Positions 45,213 through 53,824 of a stretch of DNA of 64,000 nt are shown here, one piece after another (within the stretch, counting starts at the first letter, position 1; the number at the start of each line of letters is the position of its first letter). The notes beneath the pieces were generated by a model. The model saw only the letters and a list, made by a program, of their open reading frames with translations. It was not told the origin of the DNA and searched no databases. The DNA comes from Prostheceraeus crozeri (lineage: Eukaryota > Platyhelminthes > Polycladida > Euryleptidae): the NCBI GenBank assembly GCA_907163375.1, contig CAJQUW010007294.1, positions 1 through 64,000 of the forward strand, written 5' to 3'. The position numbers and the translations under genes are program-made.

Positions 45213-46480
45213 TCTTTCGTATTTGTATTAATAAAAGACGCTACAAAACGGGCACAGTTTTTTAACTACAAACTGAAATATTTAATGCCACAAATCAATA
45301 TCGGCCTCGCGTCGTCGCTATCCTTTCCTATTTTGTAAACTGTCATTCTTTTCAATTAATGCTAATTTTGCCAGACTGATCAGAATTTTTAAATCCATAC
45401 AAAATGCACTTCTCCCAACGAAAGTTAGTGACCTTTAGAAATAAGAAAACCCTTACTTACCTCACTTGTATGATTCTAAGCATTGAAAATACCTCAAATA
45501 GGGGCTTGCTAAAATAATAATAATAATAGTAATAGGTCTTTTGCGAAATGTCGCATATCGCTTGCAAATGCTACTAAGGAAGAGAGAAAAGGAAAATTCA
45601 GTTTGAAAAGTTAGTGTGGATCATTCGATTGATGAATGTCATTCCATGTTCGCACTAATAGTCATTTTCTGCAGCCGGTGTAGCCTTGGTTCCTTTGGTG
45701 TGCAGTTACAGGCAGTAATTGTCGGTGCAGCATGTGCTCCTTTTGGATAGAGTTAAAGTTTGTTTATCCAAATTGCATATCCCATTCCCCTTGACTATCT
45801 ACATGTATAAAAGCCTACAATGTTTTTCAATCAAAAATTTGAAATTCATTTTCTGTATACATGTAGCCTATATTTTTACTGACGATCACCGTAGTTGAAT
45901 TCCCAAAATATTAATTTAAAATTATGTCGAGCCAAGGCATACTCACTCATTCACAAAGCCATATGAGTATTTTTTGAACTAATATGCTTAGTCATCAACC
46001 AAAATTAACCTTTGCATGAATATAGTAGACCTGAGTGTATAATAATAATGGTTTTATTGCATTTCACACAAGATTCAGCCATGGCGAGTATGTAAAGAGA
46101 GTGACAGAACACAAGTGAGCTGAAGTTAACTTTATTAATGATAACTTGAAACGTTGGGTCAGAGTTTTGATTTTATGATGAAAAGTGCCATAGAGAAGTC
46201 AGTATCTCGAAGAGGTTTTGTCATAGATGATATGTAGTGGATGTTGAGGGTACAATGCCTTTTTGGCTAGACGATAGGCAATCAAATCGCAGTAGTCAGA
46301 GTTGAGTTCATATTCGCAAATATGAGTGTCCGGAAATGGAAATATGCTAATACCTGCCAACAGAAGCTGTTTTTCAAACAGCAGCCATGCCCAGGCTTGC
46401 CGTGGATATGGAGATCCATAGAGATCTCTATGGATGGAAATCGAAATTTTTCAAAGATCCAGGGATTTCGCGGAGATTTT
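45213..46480. other. no gene recognised
   Basis: AT-rich, with an (ATA)n run near 45,515 and TA-rich stretches. The 22-nt palindrome at 46,414-46,435 is listed separately. Confidence 0.5.
46414..46435. repeat. perfect 22-nt palindrome
   Basis: The half-site ATCCATAGAGA is followed directly by its reverse complement. No neighbouring gene explains it. Confidence 0.9.
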
Positions 46481-46995
46481 ATTATAATAATGATAATATC
46501 TTTATTAGTCTCACAAAGGAACAATCGGTGAGAGCTTTACAATAAAAACCTAGCGCTGTGCTTGCGTAGGGTCACAAAAAGTAATCGGGAGAAGGCAGGA
46601 CATAAACACGCCACACTGCGTTGCAAGCACGCAAGCGATGTAGAGACAATGTGCAGGCGATAGCGGCGACAGAATTCTAAGAAGGGATAAATGTACAATT
46701 GGAAGTCGGAGGCGAGACGATGACTACGCATTGACGGCTGAGGAAGGTTGCAAAATGGAAGGAAAAGTCCTGTAAATATAACCGTATATAGCGTTGTAAA
46801 TTAAATCATAAACGCTGTAGTCCGGAAAGCGAATGTCGAAATCACACAAGCAAGTAAGTCGAAGCAGGTGACGATATAATCTGAATATATACAGCAGCAG
46901 ATATCATTATGACGAAGAAAGCGGCATACTTAAGAAAGCTGAGGCAGCAAAGCAGATAAGCAAGCCGCAGATAGGAGCTGTCCGTCAGCACGGCA
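46480..46995 (-). mobile_element. probable retroelement 3' end
   Basis: Read on the minus strand it is a gene-free stretch ending in a GAGACTAATAAAGATATTA sequence with a polyadenylation-like AATAAA and an (ATT)n-like tail, as at LINE/SINE 3' ends. No RT motif is visible, so only a 3' UTR would be present. Confidence 0.4.
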
Positions 46996-47039
46996 GCCTG
47001 TCTAAGTGACGAATAAAAATATTAATAAATAAATTTTGA

Positions 47040-47890
47040 TGTATGATGCTATATGCTATCGTGATGACTTGAAATTTATGTCAACCAGAAGTAATAGCTC
47101 CTCTTCACAGGCATCTTCAGACCTTAAACATACTCTTCACGCATTTGATATTTGGAGCAAAATGTGACAATAGAAGATTCCTATGCAAAAAAGCTTGCTG
47201 TTTACTGTTGGAGATCGATATGCACCCTTTGTCAACTGTCATCTTGACAACGTATCCCTGAAAAATTCAGTAACTGTGAAAGACGTAGGCTTTTTGATCT
47301 CATCAGATCTCAGATTTAGTGATCACTGAGCGCGTCAGCTAATCCGCTTATGCCAGGGCATATTGCATCCTAAAATCTTCGTTTGCCACAACTCCTGCAT
47401 CATAATGAAAGCCTTTGTTGTCTTTGTTCGTCCTCTATTTGGAGTATGGAAGTGTCATCTTTTCACCGTACCTCAAACGCGACATTTCCCGTATTGAGCC
47501 TGTTCAAAGATTCTTTACCCGCATTGCTTGTAAACGCTCTGGTATTAAGTATAGCCTAATAACTACTCTGATAGATTACAGCTGTAAAAGTTAAAATCAC
47601 TAGAACTTGGGCGTATTTTTTATTAGATTTGTATTTCTTGTATAAACTGCACAATAGCTGCACTAAAAGTAACAATAAACTGCACTTGTCGCTCAACTCT
47701 CTCTTTACCACGTACCTTTCATCTCACATTACTCGCGGTCAATCACGTAACAGCTGTCAGATTGTACCAGTCTGAAAAGTTTATTCGAACTATCTTAGTG
47801 GACTGTTTTTCTTCCGTCTCATCAAAATGTGGAATTCATTGAACGATTCATTTGTGAAAGATCCAACCTTCGTGAATTTCAAGAACATGC
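47040..47890 (+). pseudogene. LINE RT C-terminal fragment
   Basis: Motifs in broken frames are YRDDLKFMS (catalytic-box remnant), SLKNSVTVKDVGFL, IMKAFVVFVRPL and FRLIKMWNSLNDSFV. Several frameshifts are present. It resembles the LINE-B group more than the LINE at 2480-5890. Confidence 0.75.
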
Positions 47891-48860
47891 AGACTCGAAT
47901 ATGTTGATCTCAGTGAATTTTGCTCATACTATGACCGTTAATAAGTACTTTTGTATAGAATTATGTAACATGAATGTTTTACTTGATGATGAATATTTAT
48001 TTACATACATGGCTTTGTTTGGTGATGACTCTCATCATTATGAAGATCATGAAGAGACTTAATTCCATTGATCCGTGTGAATTGTTACATTAACAGTTAT
48101 ATTAGATGGTAAACATTTTCGTTCCTTTGTTTCATTGTGAAGACTCCCACACAGTGAATTTTGATGATGTCATGGTCACTCTGTAAATTTGTAAATAATA
48201 TGTCACATGTGTTTTGTATATTATGGTAAACTTTGGGTATACACATTTTGAGTTATGTGTAATCAACGCTTGCTTGTAAGTGCCCTTGCGGCCATTGCTT
48301 TGCTTTGTCTGTTTTACTTCAGAATATACATTTATGTCTTATGACTTATAGTAGCTGAGCACAGAAGGATAAGGATAACGGATGAATCTCAGGCATTTAC
48401 CAAATCACTCAATAGGCTACTATTCACTACTCAAATTAGGCGATAATCCACCGGTCATCGAACTTATCATTCCGGAGCTTTGAAATGTATAAAACAATTT
48501 GCTTTATCAAAAAGATGTGAATTTTACATTTCTATTCCCAATAGAGATAGACTTGACTGTTTGACCCAATATTAGCCTATTCGATGATACGGAAGGCTGA
48601 TAAGGTTGCACAAAATTCGCTTGCGATTTTCATGTTCTAAGGAGATATGTATTTTATCTAATATAGTACATGTAGTTGTAAACGACGCTTAAAGTTGGTC
48701 CACAATTCGTTTCATGGCTTTTTATGTGGAATTTCATGAACATCGATAATCTCTTAAATCTCTTCTTAAGCCAAAGTTTATTCTCTCGTGCAAATGTGGC
48801 CAACTGACTACTGGCCATCGAGAACTTTATCACCCATTTTGAGAACAACTACCGTTAGTA
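47891..48860. other. no gene recognised; host/element boundary lies near its end
   Basis: AT-rich. I could not place the left terminus of the following element or see a target duplication, because its other end is outside the window. Confidence 0.5.
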
Positions 48861-49082
48861 ATGGACAAAAGACCGTTCCAGGACACCATAAAATCAAAAA
48901 AATTAGTACTTTTAAAAACGACATAAATTCATGAATTTAGTCCCTTTTTCAGGTTTTTAAGACCTAAATTCATGAATTTAGTCCATTCAAAAAGTACCAT
49001 TTTTTCAAAAATGGCATTTTTAAAAACGACATAAATTCATGAATTTGAACCCTTTTTCAGGTTATGAAGACCTAAATTCATA

Positions 49083-49116
49083 AATCGGCTAAAGCCAGAG
49101 GAGCTTCGCTCCGATT
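49083..49116. repeat. two-hairpin element, copy 1
   Basis: 34 nt bounded by AATC and GATT. It holds hairpin GGCT-AAA-GCC and hairpin GGAGC-TTC-GCTCC, so the whole can fold as a T shape. Confidence 0.85.
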
Positions 49117-49176
49117 TGGGCGTTTTTAAAAATACCCAATTTTCAAATTTTTCAAAATCTCAAATTTGAGAATTAC

Positions 49177-49210
49177 AATCGGGCGAAGCCCTAGAACCTT
49201 CGGTTCGATT
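49177..49210. repeat. two-hairpin element, copy 2
   Basis: 34 nt bounded by AATC and GATT, with hairpins GGGC-GAA-GCCC and GAACC-TTC-GGTTC. Confidence 0.85.
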
Positions 49211-49415
49211 TTCACCCTTAAAATCATGACCGTTCCAGGACACCGAAAATCAGAAAAGTTAAGAATCTCAAAATTTGTGAATTACAATTTTCTCGCTTAA
49301 ATCATGACCGTTCTAGGACACCGAAAATTATAAAAGTTAAGAATCTCAAATTTGTGATTATGTCATTTTTCAGGTTTTTAAAATATATCATGTGACTAAA
49401 AATATTTCTTTAAAA

Positions 49416-49724
49416 ATGGAAGGAACAAAAATGGAAGGAACTTCAGAAATGGATGAAACCTCAAGAATATATCCTTCGTTATCTCAATTAAAAATAAGTG
49501 AATTAAATATTGAAAAACACAAAGATAGAGTACGTTATATGAAAGATAAGGAATCCCAATTATTATTAAGATTAGAACATTATAATAAATTAAGAAAGAG
49601 ATGGAGTAAAGTTAAGAATGTAACACAAGGAATTGGCATATTCTTAACAATAAGTTTAGGTACGTTAACAATTGTTATATCATCTGGCGTTCTTACAATT
49701 CCACTAGTTGCTGCAGCTTTGTGA
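49416..49724 (+). CDS. small C-terminally anchored membrane protein (102 aa), unknown
   Basis: I chose the ATG at 49,416 because CTTTAAAAATGG matches the start context of the neighbouring genes. The upstream in-frame GTG at 49,392 lacks it. Residues 1-40 are polar with a repeated MEGT. Residues 40-70 are charged and helical (KISELNIEKHKDRVRYMKD). Residues ~73-102 are hydrophobic (GIGIFLTISLGTLTIVI then VLTIPLVAAAL), long enough for one or two membrane passes at the very C-terminus. It is the first gene inside the element's left end. A coiled-coil plus tail-anchor layout would suit a virion or membrane-modifying role, but no family is recognised. Confidence 0.6.
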   Translation: MEGTKMEGTSEMDETSRIYPSLSQLKISELNIEKHKDRVRYMKDKESQLLLRLEHYNKLRKRWSKVKNVTQGIGIFLTISLGTLTIVISSGVLTIPLVAAAL

Positions 49725-49878
49725 TACAATTAGATTTTAGTTGTACGTTAGGGAAGTTGTTTTAATTCAAGCACGTCAGCACAATCACATGACGCCAAAG
49801 CATCTGGCAGCTGTTTTCAATTCTCTCTCTCTCCTGTCATTGTTCCGTGTGCGCTAGAAAGCAAAGTTCTCATTTGAA

Positions 49879-50577
49879 ATGTCTTCCGTCAGCAAACTAG
49901 AGAGAGAATTTTGTTGCTTCGTGGATCAAGTTGTGCCTCTTATTTCACCAGACCATATGGATTTCTTCAAAACGATAACAGCAAATTTTATCAATGAATC
50001 ACTAAGAAAAAAACAGAAGACGAGTGGAAACGAAGAAGATAAAAAGAGAGAAGTGTTTGAAATAATCCGAGATTCATTCAAGGATGTTGACAGCAGCAAT
50101 TTACCTGTAATTCTCGAGAAAAAGGATATTATAAGTACATCATCGTGCATATCTTCATTGAATAAACTCATTGGTTTTGAGAAAATTACACATCGGAATC
50201 TTCTACGCTGCTATGTTTTACAAGGAGAAGTGCTTCAGCGACTTAAGTTATTGTCTAAAATGAATTATACAAAATTCGTGAAAGAGTTGAATGAGACTCA
50301 TAACATTAAATTTTCACGTTCATATATAACATTATTAATCAAATTGTTCAAAATGTCAAGACATTATCCAAATTTAGCTAATTCCTCCTTATCGATTCAT
50401 TTTGTGATGAAGCATTTTACATATCTGGAAGATTTCATTGATCATGAGAAAGAAGAAGAAAAGCGAAGATTAGCGGAATCCATATTTGATTCACCCAATG
50501 TGCAACAAACTGAACAACAACCTACTGGTCTAACGCAGGAATTTGAAGACTTGGAAATGTTGGACTCTACTTCATAA
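49879..50577 (+). CDS. unknown 232-aa helical protein
   Basis: Start ATG is preceded by CATTTGAAATG. The protein is predicted mostly helical, with a basic patch near residues 43-55 (LRKKQKTSGNEEDKKRE), a central ISTSSCISSLNKLIGFEKIT segment and a region around residues 130-175 (NYTKFVKELNETHNIKF, RSYITLLIKLFKMS). The C-terminus is acidic and Gln-rich, ending EFEDLEMLDSTS. I recognise no enzyme motif. Its last seven codons plus stop are the first part of the 113-bp tandem repeat that follows. In related elements accessory genes sit in this position, beside the protease. Confidence 0.6.
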   Translation: MSSVSKLEREFCCFVDQVVPLISPDHMDFFKTITANFINESLRKKQKTSGNEEDKKREVFEIIRDSFKDVDSSNLPVILEKKDIISTSSCISSLNKLIGFEKITHRNLLRCYVLQGEVLQRLKLLSKMNYTKFVKELNETHNIKFSRSYITLLIKLFKMSRHYPNLANSSLSIHFVMKHFTYLEDFIDHEKEEEKRRLAESIFDSPNVQQTEQQPTGLTQEFEDLEMLDSTS

Positions 50578-51227
50578 GTAACAAGTAGTAACATTTATTG
50601 CAACTTATTTGACTGGAGACTGAAAAGTGACAACATTGTTGGCAATTTGGATTTCTGTTTTTCATATAAATGTTGGACTCTACTTCATAAGTAACAAGTA
50701 GTAACATTTATTGCAACTTATTTGACTGGAGACTGAAAAGTGACAACATTGTTGGCAATTTGGATTTCTGTTTTTCATATAAATGTTGGACTCTACTTCA
50801 TAAGTAACAAGTAGTAACATTTATTGCAACTTATTTGACTGGAGACTGAAAAGTGACAACATTGTTGGCAATTTGGATTTCTGTTTTTCATATAAATGTT
50901 GGACTCTACTTCATAAGTAACAAGTAGTAACATTTATTGCAACTTATTTGACTGGAGACTGAAAAGTGACAACATTGTTGGCAATTTGGATTTCTGTTTT
51001 TCATATAAATGTTGGACTCTACTTCATAAGTAACAAGTAGTAACATTTATTGCAACTTATTTGACTGGAGACTGAAAAGTGACAACATTGTTGGCAATTT
51101 GGATTTCTGTTTTTCATATAAATGTTGGACTCTACTTCATAAGTAACAAGTAGTAACATTTATTGCAACTTATTTGACTGGAGACTGAAAAGTGACATTT
51201 TCAAATTGGATTTTTGTTTCATTTAAA
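50561..51227. repeat. 113-bp tandem repeat ending at the protease start
   Basis: TGGACTCTAC recurs at 50,561, 50,674, 50,787, 50,900, 51,013 and 51,126, exactly 113 nt apart. Units are essentially identical. Each begins with the end of the upstream ORF and ends in TTTTCATATAAATG. The final unit is cut down and diverged so that its ATG position is the protease start (TTTCATTTAAAATG). The array therefore multiplies a candidate promoter or leader of the protease gene. Confidence 0.95.
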
Positions 51228-51650
51228 ATGACTGACCTGATCGAGTTTTTTAAATTATATGGAACAGACACAACAACGAATTTTGATCTAAAGAAAATCG
51301 CACATCAATTGGGAATAAAGAATTTTCATGTCCTAATGAGAGACGAATTACAATTGATCAAAAATAAGCCAACTGTAAATTTCATAACGAATCTTCACAC
51401 TTCAGACCAAAACGGCGTACATTTGTCAGCAGGTATCTTTAGTAAAAACGGAGATAATTATTATTTTGACTCATACGGACTTCCACCTACAAATGAAGTA
51501 AAAGAATTACTTGGAACGGGAACATACAATACGTTTCAAATTCAAACACCAGGCACTACCTATTGTGGACAATTATGTTTATACGTTTTATTTAAATTAC
51601 AAAAAGGAGTACCATTTCTAGATATTATGTTAGAGTTAAACAATCTATAA
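51228..51650 (+). CDS. adenain-like (C5/Ulp1-fold) cysteine protease
   Basis: Virion maturation protease that would cut capsid-associated precursors. I chose the ATG at 51,228 (TTAAAATGAC), giving 140 aa, rather than the frame start at 51,192. The catalytic triad is visible in the family order: His65 in NGVHLSAGIF, Asp81 in YYFDSYGLPP, and Cys113 in TYCGQLCLYV; Gln105 in FQIQTPG may help the oxyanion hole. At 140 residues it is short for the family, lacking C-terminal extensions. It converges with the PLA2-integrase gene, 34 nt away. Its leader is formed by the 113-bp repeats. Confidence 0.85.
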   Translation: MTDLIEFFKLYGTDTTTNFDLKKIAHQLGIKNFHVLMRDELQLIKNKPTVNFITNLHTSDQNGVHLSAGIFSKNGDNYYFDSYGLPPTNEVKELLGTGTYNTFQIQTPGTTYCGQLCLYVLFKLQKGVPFLDIMLELNNL

Positions 51651-51684
51651 CTCAAGCGAAGCTAGCTAAAGCGCCACCTAAAGG
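51651..51684. terminator. hairpin between convergent genes
   Basis: AGC-GAA-GCT followed at once by AGC-TAAA-GC-type pairing fills the short gap between two 3' ends. It looks like a reduced member of the two-hairpin family and could serve RNA 3'-end formation. Confidence 0.35.
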
Positions 51685-53004
51685 TTAAAGCTCTGTTTTC
51701 TGTAATTCATTTTGATAAAAACGGCCTCTGATATCCTCATTATCTAAATCTTTAATTTCATAAGTAATCGGATAACTTTGATTTATTTTGCAAACTTCAA
51801 ATATTTCTTTAGTCCAATAACCAACAAAGCCTTTTTCAAATTTGTTCTTATATTTAAATATTCTAACTCTATCTCCAATTTTAAATTTCGGCTTAAGTTT
51901 CTGCAAATTCGGATTACTCTCATTGGAATAATTATTCTCGAATATTTTCTTTCGTATTAAATCAGGGTCGTCAGAAGCATTCTTTGGAGTTTCTTCAATA
52001 CCAGAATGAACTTTATTATTGTACTGCTCTACAATTCCTGGTAATATTTTTAACCATTTCTGATTTCCTTGCTGAGTAAATTTCTTGAAAATTTTATTTT
52101 TTAACGTCCGATTGAATCTTTCTATCACTACGGCCTTCCCTGCATTTTCAGTTGAATAAACAGTTTCAAATAGTGGCTGAACGTTTCGGTTATAAAATTC
52201 CGATCCTTTATCAACAAACAATTTTTTTGGCTTTCTATTACTTTCTTTAAAGATTTCTTCAAACGCATATTTAACTGATAGACCACTTTTATTTTTTAAA
52301 GGCTTTACCCAAGCATATCGTGTATATAAATCTATAACGGTCAATGCGTATTTGTAGTCCCTTTCATTCGGCATATGAATAAGATCAGCACTCCAAATAT
52401 CATCTTTATTAAATACTTTTACTTTCAATAAATATTTCGGCTTTCTGTATTCCTTATGAATTTCAGATGCATAAACGTCTGAATTATGATTTTCATTTAA
52501 ACCCTGACCGAATAATATTTTAGCTTGTAAAGCTTTCTTAACAAACATTCTTTCAATTTTTTCTCTAAATGTAGGATTTTGAATACTATCTAATTCTTGA
52601 ATCATCTTCTTATCAGCTGCATGTCGAGAACTTAGATCATGATTTCGATAAGCCAAATCATGCCTGTAAGCTGCGGCATCTACTCTATTTATCGGTTCTT
52701 CACCTGGTTTCGGATTATTATTCTCATCTAGTCTTATATCTAATCGAGTTCCTGGACCGGTATATGAATGACCAGGAAGATGTTTTTCTTTCGAATATTT
52801 ACTCCAAATAAATCCAGGAAAGTTTTCTAATGTTTTTTGTATGTCACCACCGTAGGTAGTAGCCAAACTTTGTTTGTCGTCGTTACCTTCATAAATTTTA
52901 CAATTTGAGTTTTTATTTTTGTTTAATAGATAATTTAATAAATCTAAATTAGCAATTTTTAATTTAATTAAATTTTCTGAATTTGTGGAATTTGTGGTAT
53001 CCAT
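51685..53004 (-). CDS. fusion of parvovirus-type phospholipase A2 and retroviral-type integrase
   Basis: 439 aa from the ATG at 53,004, which has the local start context (CTTTAAAAATGG); an upstream in-frame ATG at 53,061 does not. Residues ~76-130 carry a PLA2 signature: YTGPG calcium loop (81-85) and a YRHDLAYR catalytic helix (His115, Asp116). Residues ~200-340 are an rve integrase core with Asp207 (IWSADLIHM), Asp265 (LFVDKGSEF) and Glu295 (VIERFNRTLKN). The C-terminus (GDRVRIFK...FYQNEL) is the usual SH3/chromo-like tail of Polinton-type integrases. PLA2 would breach endosomal membranes during entry and integrase would insert the genome. Between them LFGQ-G (164-168) fits an adenain-type cleavage site. 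Confidence 0.85.
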   Translation of the reverse strand: MDTTNSTNSENLIKLKIANLDLLNYLLNKNKNSNCKIYEGNDDKQSLATTYGGDIQKTLENFPGFIWSKYSKEKHLPGHSYTGPGTRLDIRLDENNNPKPGEEPINRVDAAAYRHDLAYRNHDLSSRHAADKKMIQELDSIQNPTFREKIERMFVKKALQAKILFGQGLNENHNSDVYASEIHKEYRKPKYLLKVKVFNKDDIWSADLIHMPNERDYKYALTVIDLYTRYAWVKPLKNKSGLSVKYAFEEIFKESNRKPKKLFVDKGSEFYNRNVQPLFETVYSTENAGKAVVIERFNRTLKNKIFKKFTQQGNQKWLKILPGIVEQYNNKVHSGIEETPKNASDDPDLIRKKIFENNYSNESNPNLQKLKPKFKIGDRVRIFKYKNKFEKGFVGYWTKEIFEVCKINQSYPITYEIKDLDNEDIRGRFYQNELQKTEL

Positions 53005-53054
53005 TTTTAAAGATAAAAAACTTTTAAAAGATAAAATAAAAGTTTTACCGAAAA

Positions 53055-53113
53055 GAACCAAAGGTTCTGAGGCTTTAGCCGATCGGAGCGAAGCTCCTCA
53101 GGTTATTACCTTA
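53055..53113. repeat. two-hairpin elements, compound copy
   Basis: GAACC-AAA-GGTTC, GGC-TTTA-GCC, GGAGC-GAA-GCTCC and AGGT-TATT-ACCT follow one another. The last supplies the final codon and the TAA stop of the neighbouring 180-aa gene. It lies between that gene's 3' end and the integrase 5' end. Confidence 0.8.
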
Positions 53114-53648
53114 TCATACTAGGACTTAGATATATTCCAGAACCATCTTTAGTTTCTTTAATTTCAATTAAATCATCAACATTGTGGAGAATATTTTTAA
53201 GAACTCGTTTTCCTTCATCAACTAATTTTAATTTACTAATAAAATTATCTACTACTCCTTTTCCTTCGGGCGAAGCCCTGGAAGACATCTCTGTTGACCC
53301 ATGAACCGATGTCCCTTCACCCCTAGCAACTTTCTCTAACTCTCTGTTATGACGTTTTTGTTCTTCTAATGCTGCCTTCTCTGATTTATTTTTATTTACT
53401 GCTTGGACAATACCAGCTGTCCCACCTGCAACACTTCCTGCAGCTGCTATGCCTCCTATTATTAGTGGAATTAATGGGAGAATCCCGCCATTCTTTTCTT
53501 CTTGTAATTGAATATTCTCTATCATTGGTTTACTTATGTAATACTTTTTTTTATTAATAGTAATAGTTTTAGGGGTATTTTTGTCAACAATATTACGTAA
53601 TTTTAATTCAACAGTTTTATTATTAATATTACTTTTCGCTTGCGACAT
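53106..53648 (-). CDS. adenovirus pX-like minor virion protein (180 aa)
   Basis: The start has ATTAAAAATGTC. Residues ~53-83 are a Gly/Ala/Ile-rich hydrophobic segment opening GGILPLIPLIIGG, the pattern of the pX/mu-type core peptides of adenoviruses and adintoviruses; it could insert in membranes or condense DNA. N-terminal 40 residues are Lys-rich, and a charged helix follows (86-108). LIIGG-I is a possible adenain-type cleavage context. Residues 122-129 (SSRASPEG) are encoded by a copy of the GGGC-GAA-GCCC hairpin element inserted in frame. It is in the minus-strand virion block between the integrase and capsid genes. Confidence 0.6.
   Translation of the reverse strand: MSQAKSNINNKTVELKLRNIVDKNTPKTITINKKKYYISKPMIENIQLQEEKNGGILPLIPLIIGGIAAAGSVAGGTAGIVQAVNKNKSEKAALEEQKRHNRELEKVARGEGTSVHGSTEMSSRASPEGKGVVDNFISKLKLVDEGKRVLKNILHNVDDLIEIKETKDGSGIYLSPSMIR
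53266..53315. repeat. two-hairpin element inside the pX-like gene
   Basis: GGGC-GAA-GCCC, spacer TGGAA, then GACATC...GATGTC with a longer loop. The same pair in compact form is at 55,791-55,830. Here it is in frame and coding. Confidence 0.75.
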
Positions 53649-53784
53649 TTTTAATAAAAAATTTTAAGTTAAGAATTTAAAGTTATCAAAAAATTTAAAT
53701 CTATTCTAGTTATGAAAAAATTTTTAGTTAAGAATTTTTAAGTTAACAAAAATTTTAATCTATTCTAGTTATGAAAAAAATTTT
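53649..53784. repeat. ~70-nt direct repeats in the capsid-pX gap
   Basis: Two copies share TCTATTCTAGTTATGAAAAA and AGTTAAGAATTT words. AT-rich; probably leader and 3'-UTR sequence of the flanking minus-strand genes. Confidence 0.7.
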
Positions 53785-53824
53785 AATTAACCTATCGGAC
53801 CAAAGGTCCTAAGGTTATTAACCT
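53785..53824. repeat. two-hairpin element at the capsid gene 3' end
   Basis: GGACC-AAA-GGTCC then AGGTT-ATT-AACCT. The second hairpin overlaps the last codons and TAA of the capsid gene. Confidence 0.75.

Larger units (their letters stand above)
48861..49415. repeat. subterminal repeats at the element's left end
   Basis: GACCGTTCCAGGACACC-type words occur at about 48,868, 49,228 and 49,306. ATAAATTCATGAATTT-type palindromic words occur at about 48,925, 48,968 and 49,030. They may be part of a long terminal repeat, which only the missing right end can show. Two 34-nt hairpin elements are embedded. Confidence 0.65.

Noticed and set aside
47829-48062. 77-aa ORF as host gene
   Set aside because: It overlaps the end of a LINE RT fragment in another frame.
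48861-49415. Confident terminal inverted repeat of the Polinton-like element
   Set aside because: The partner end is outside the window, so inversion cannot be tested.
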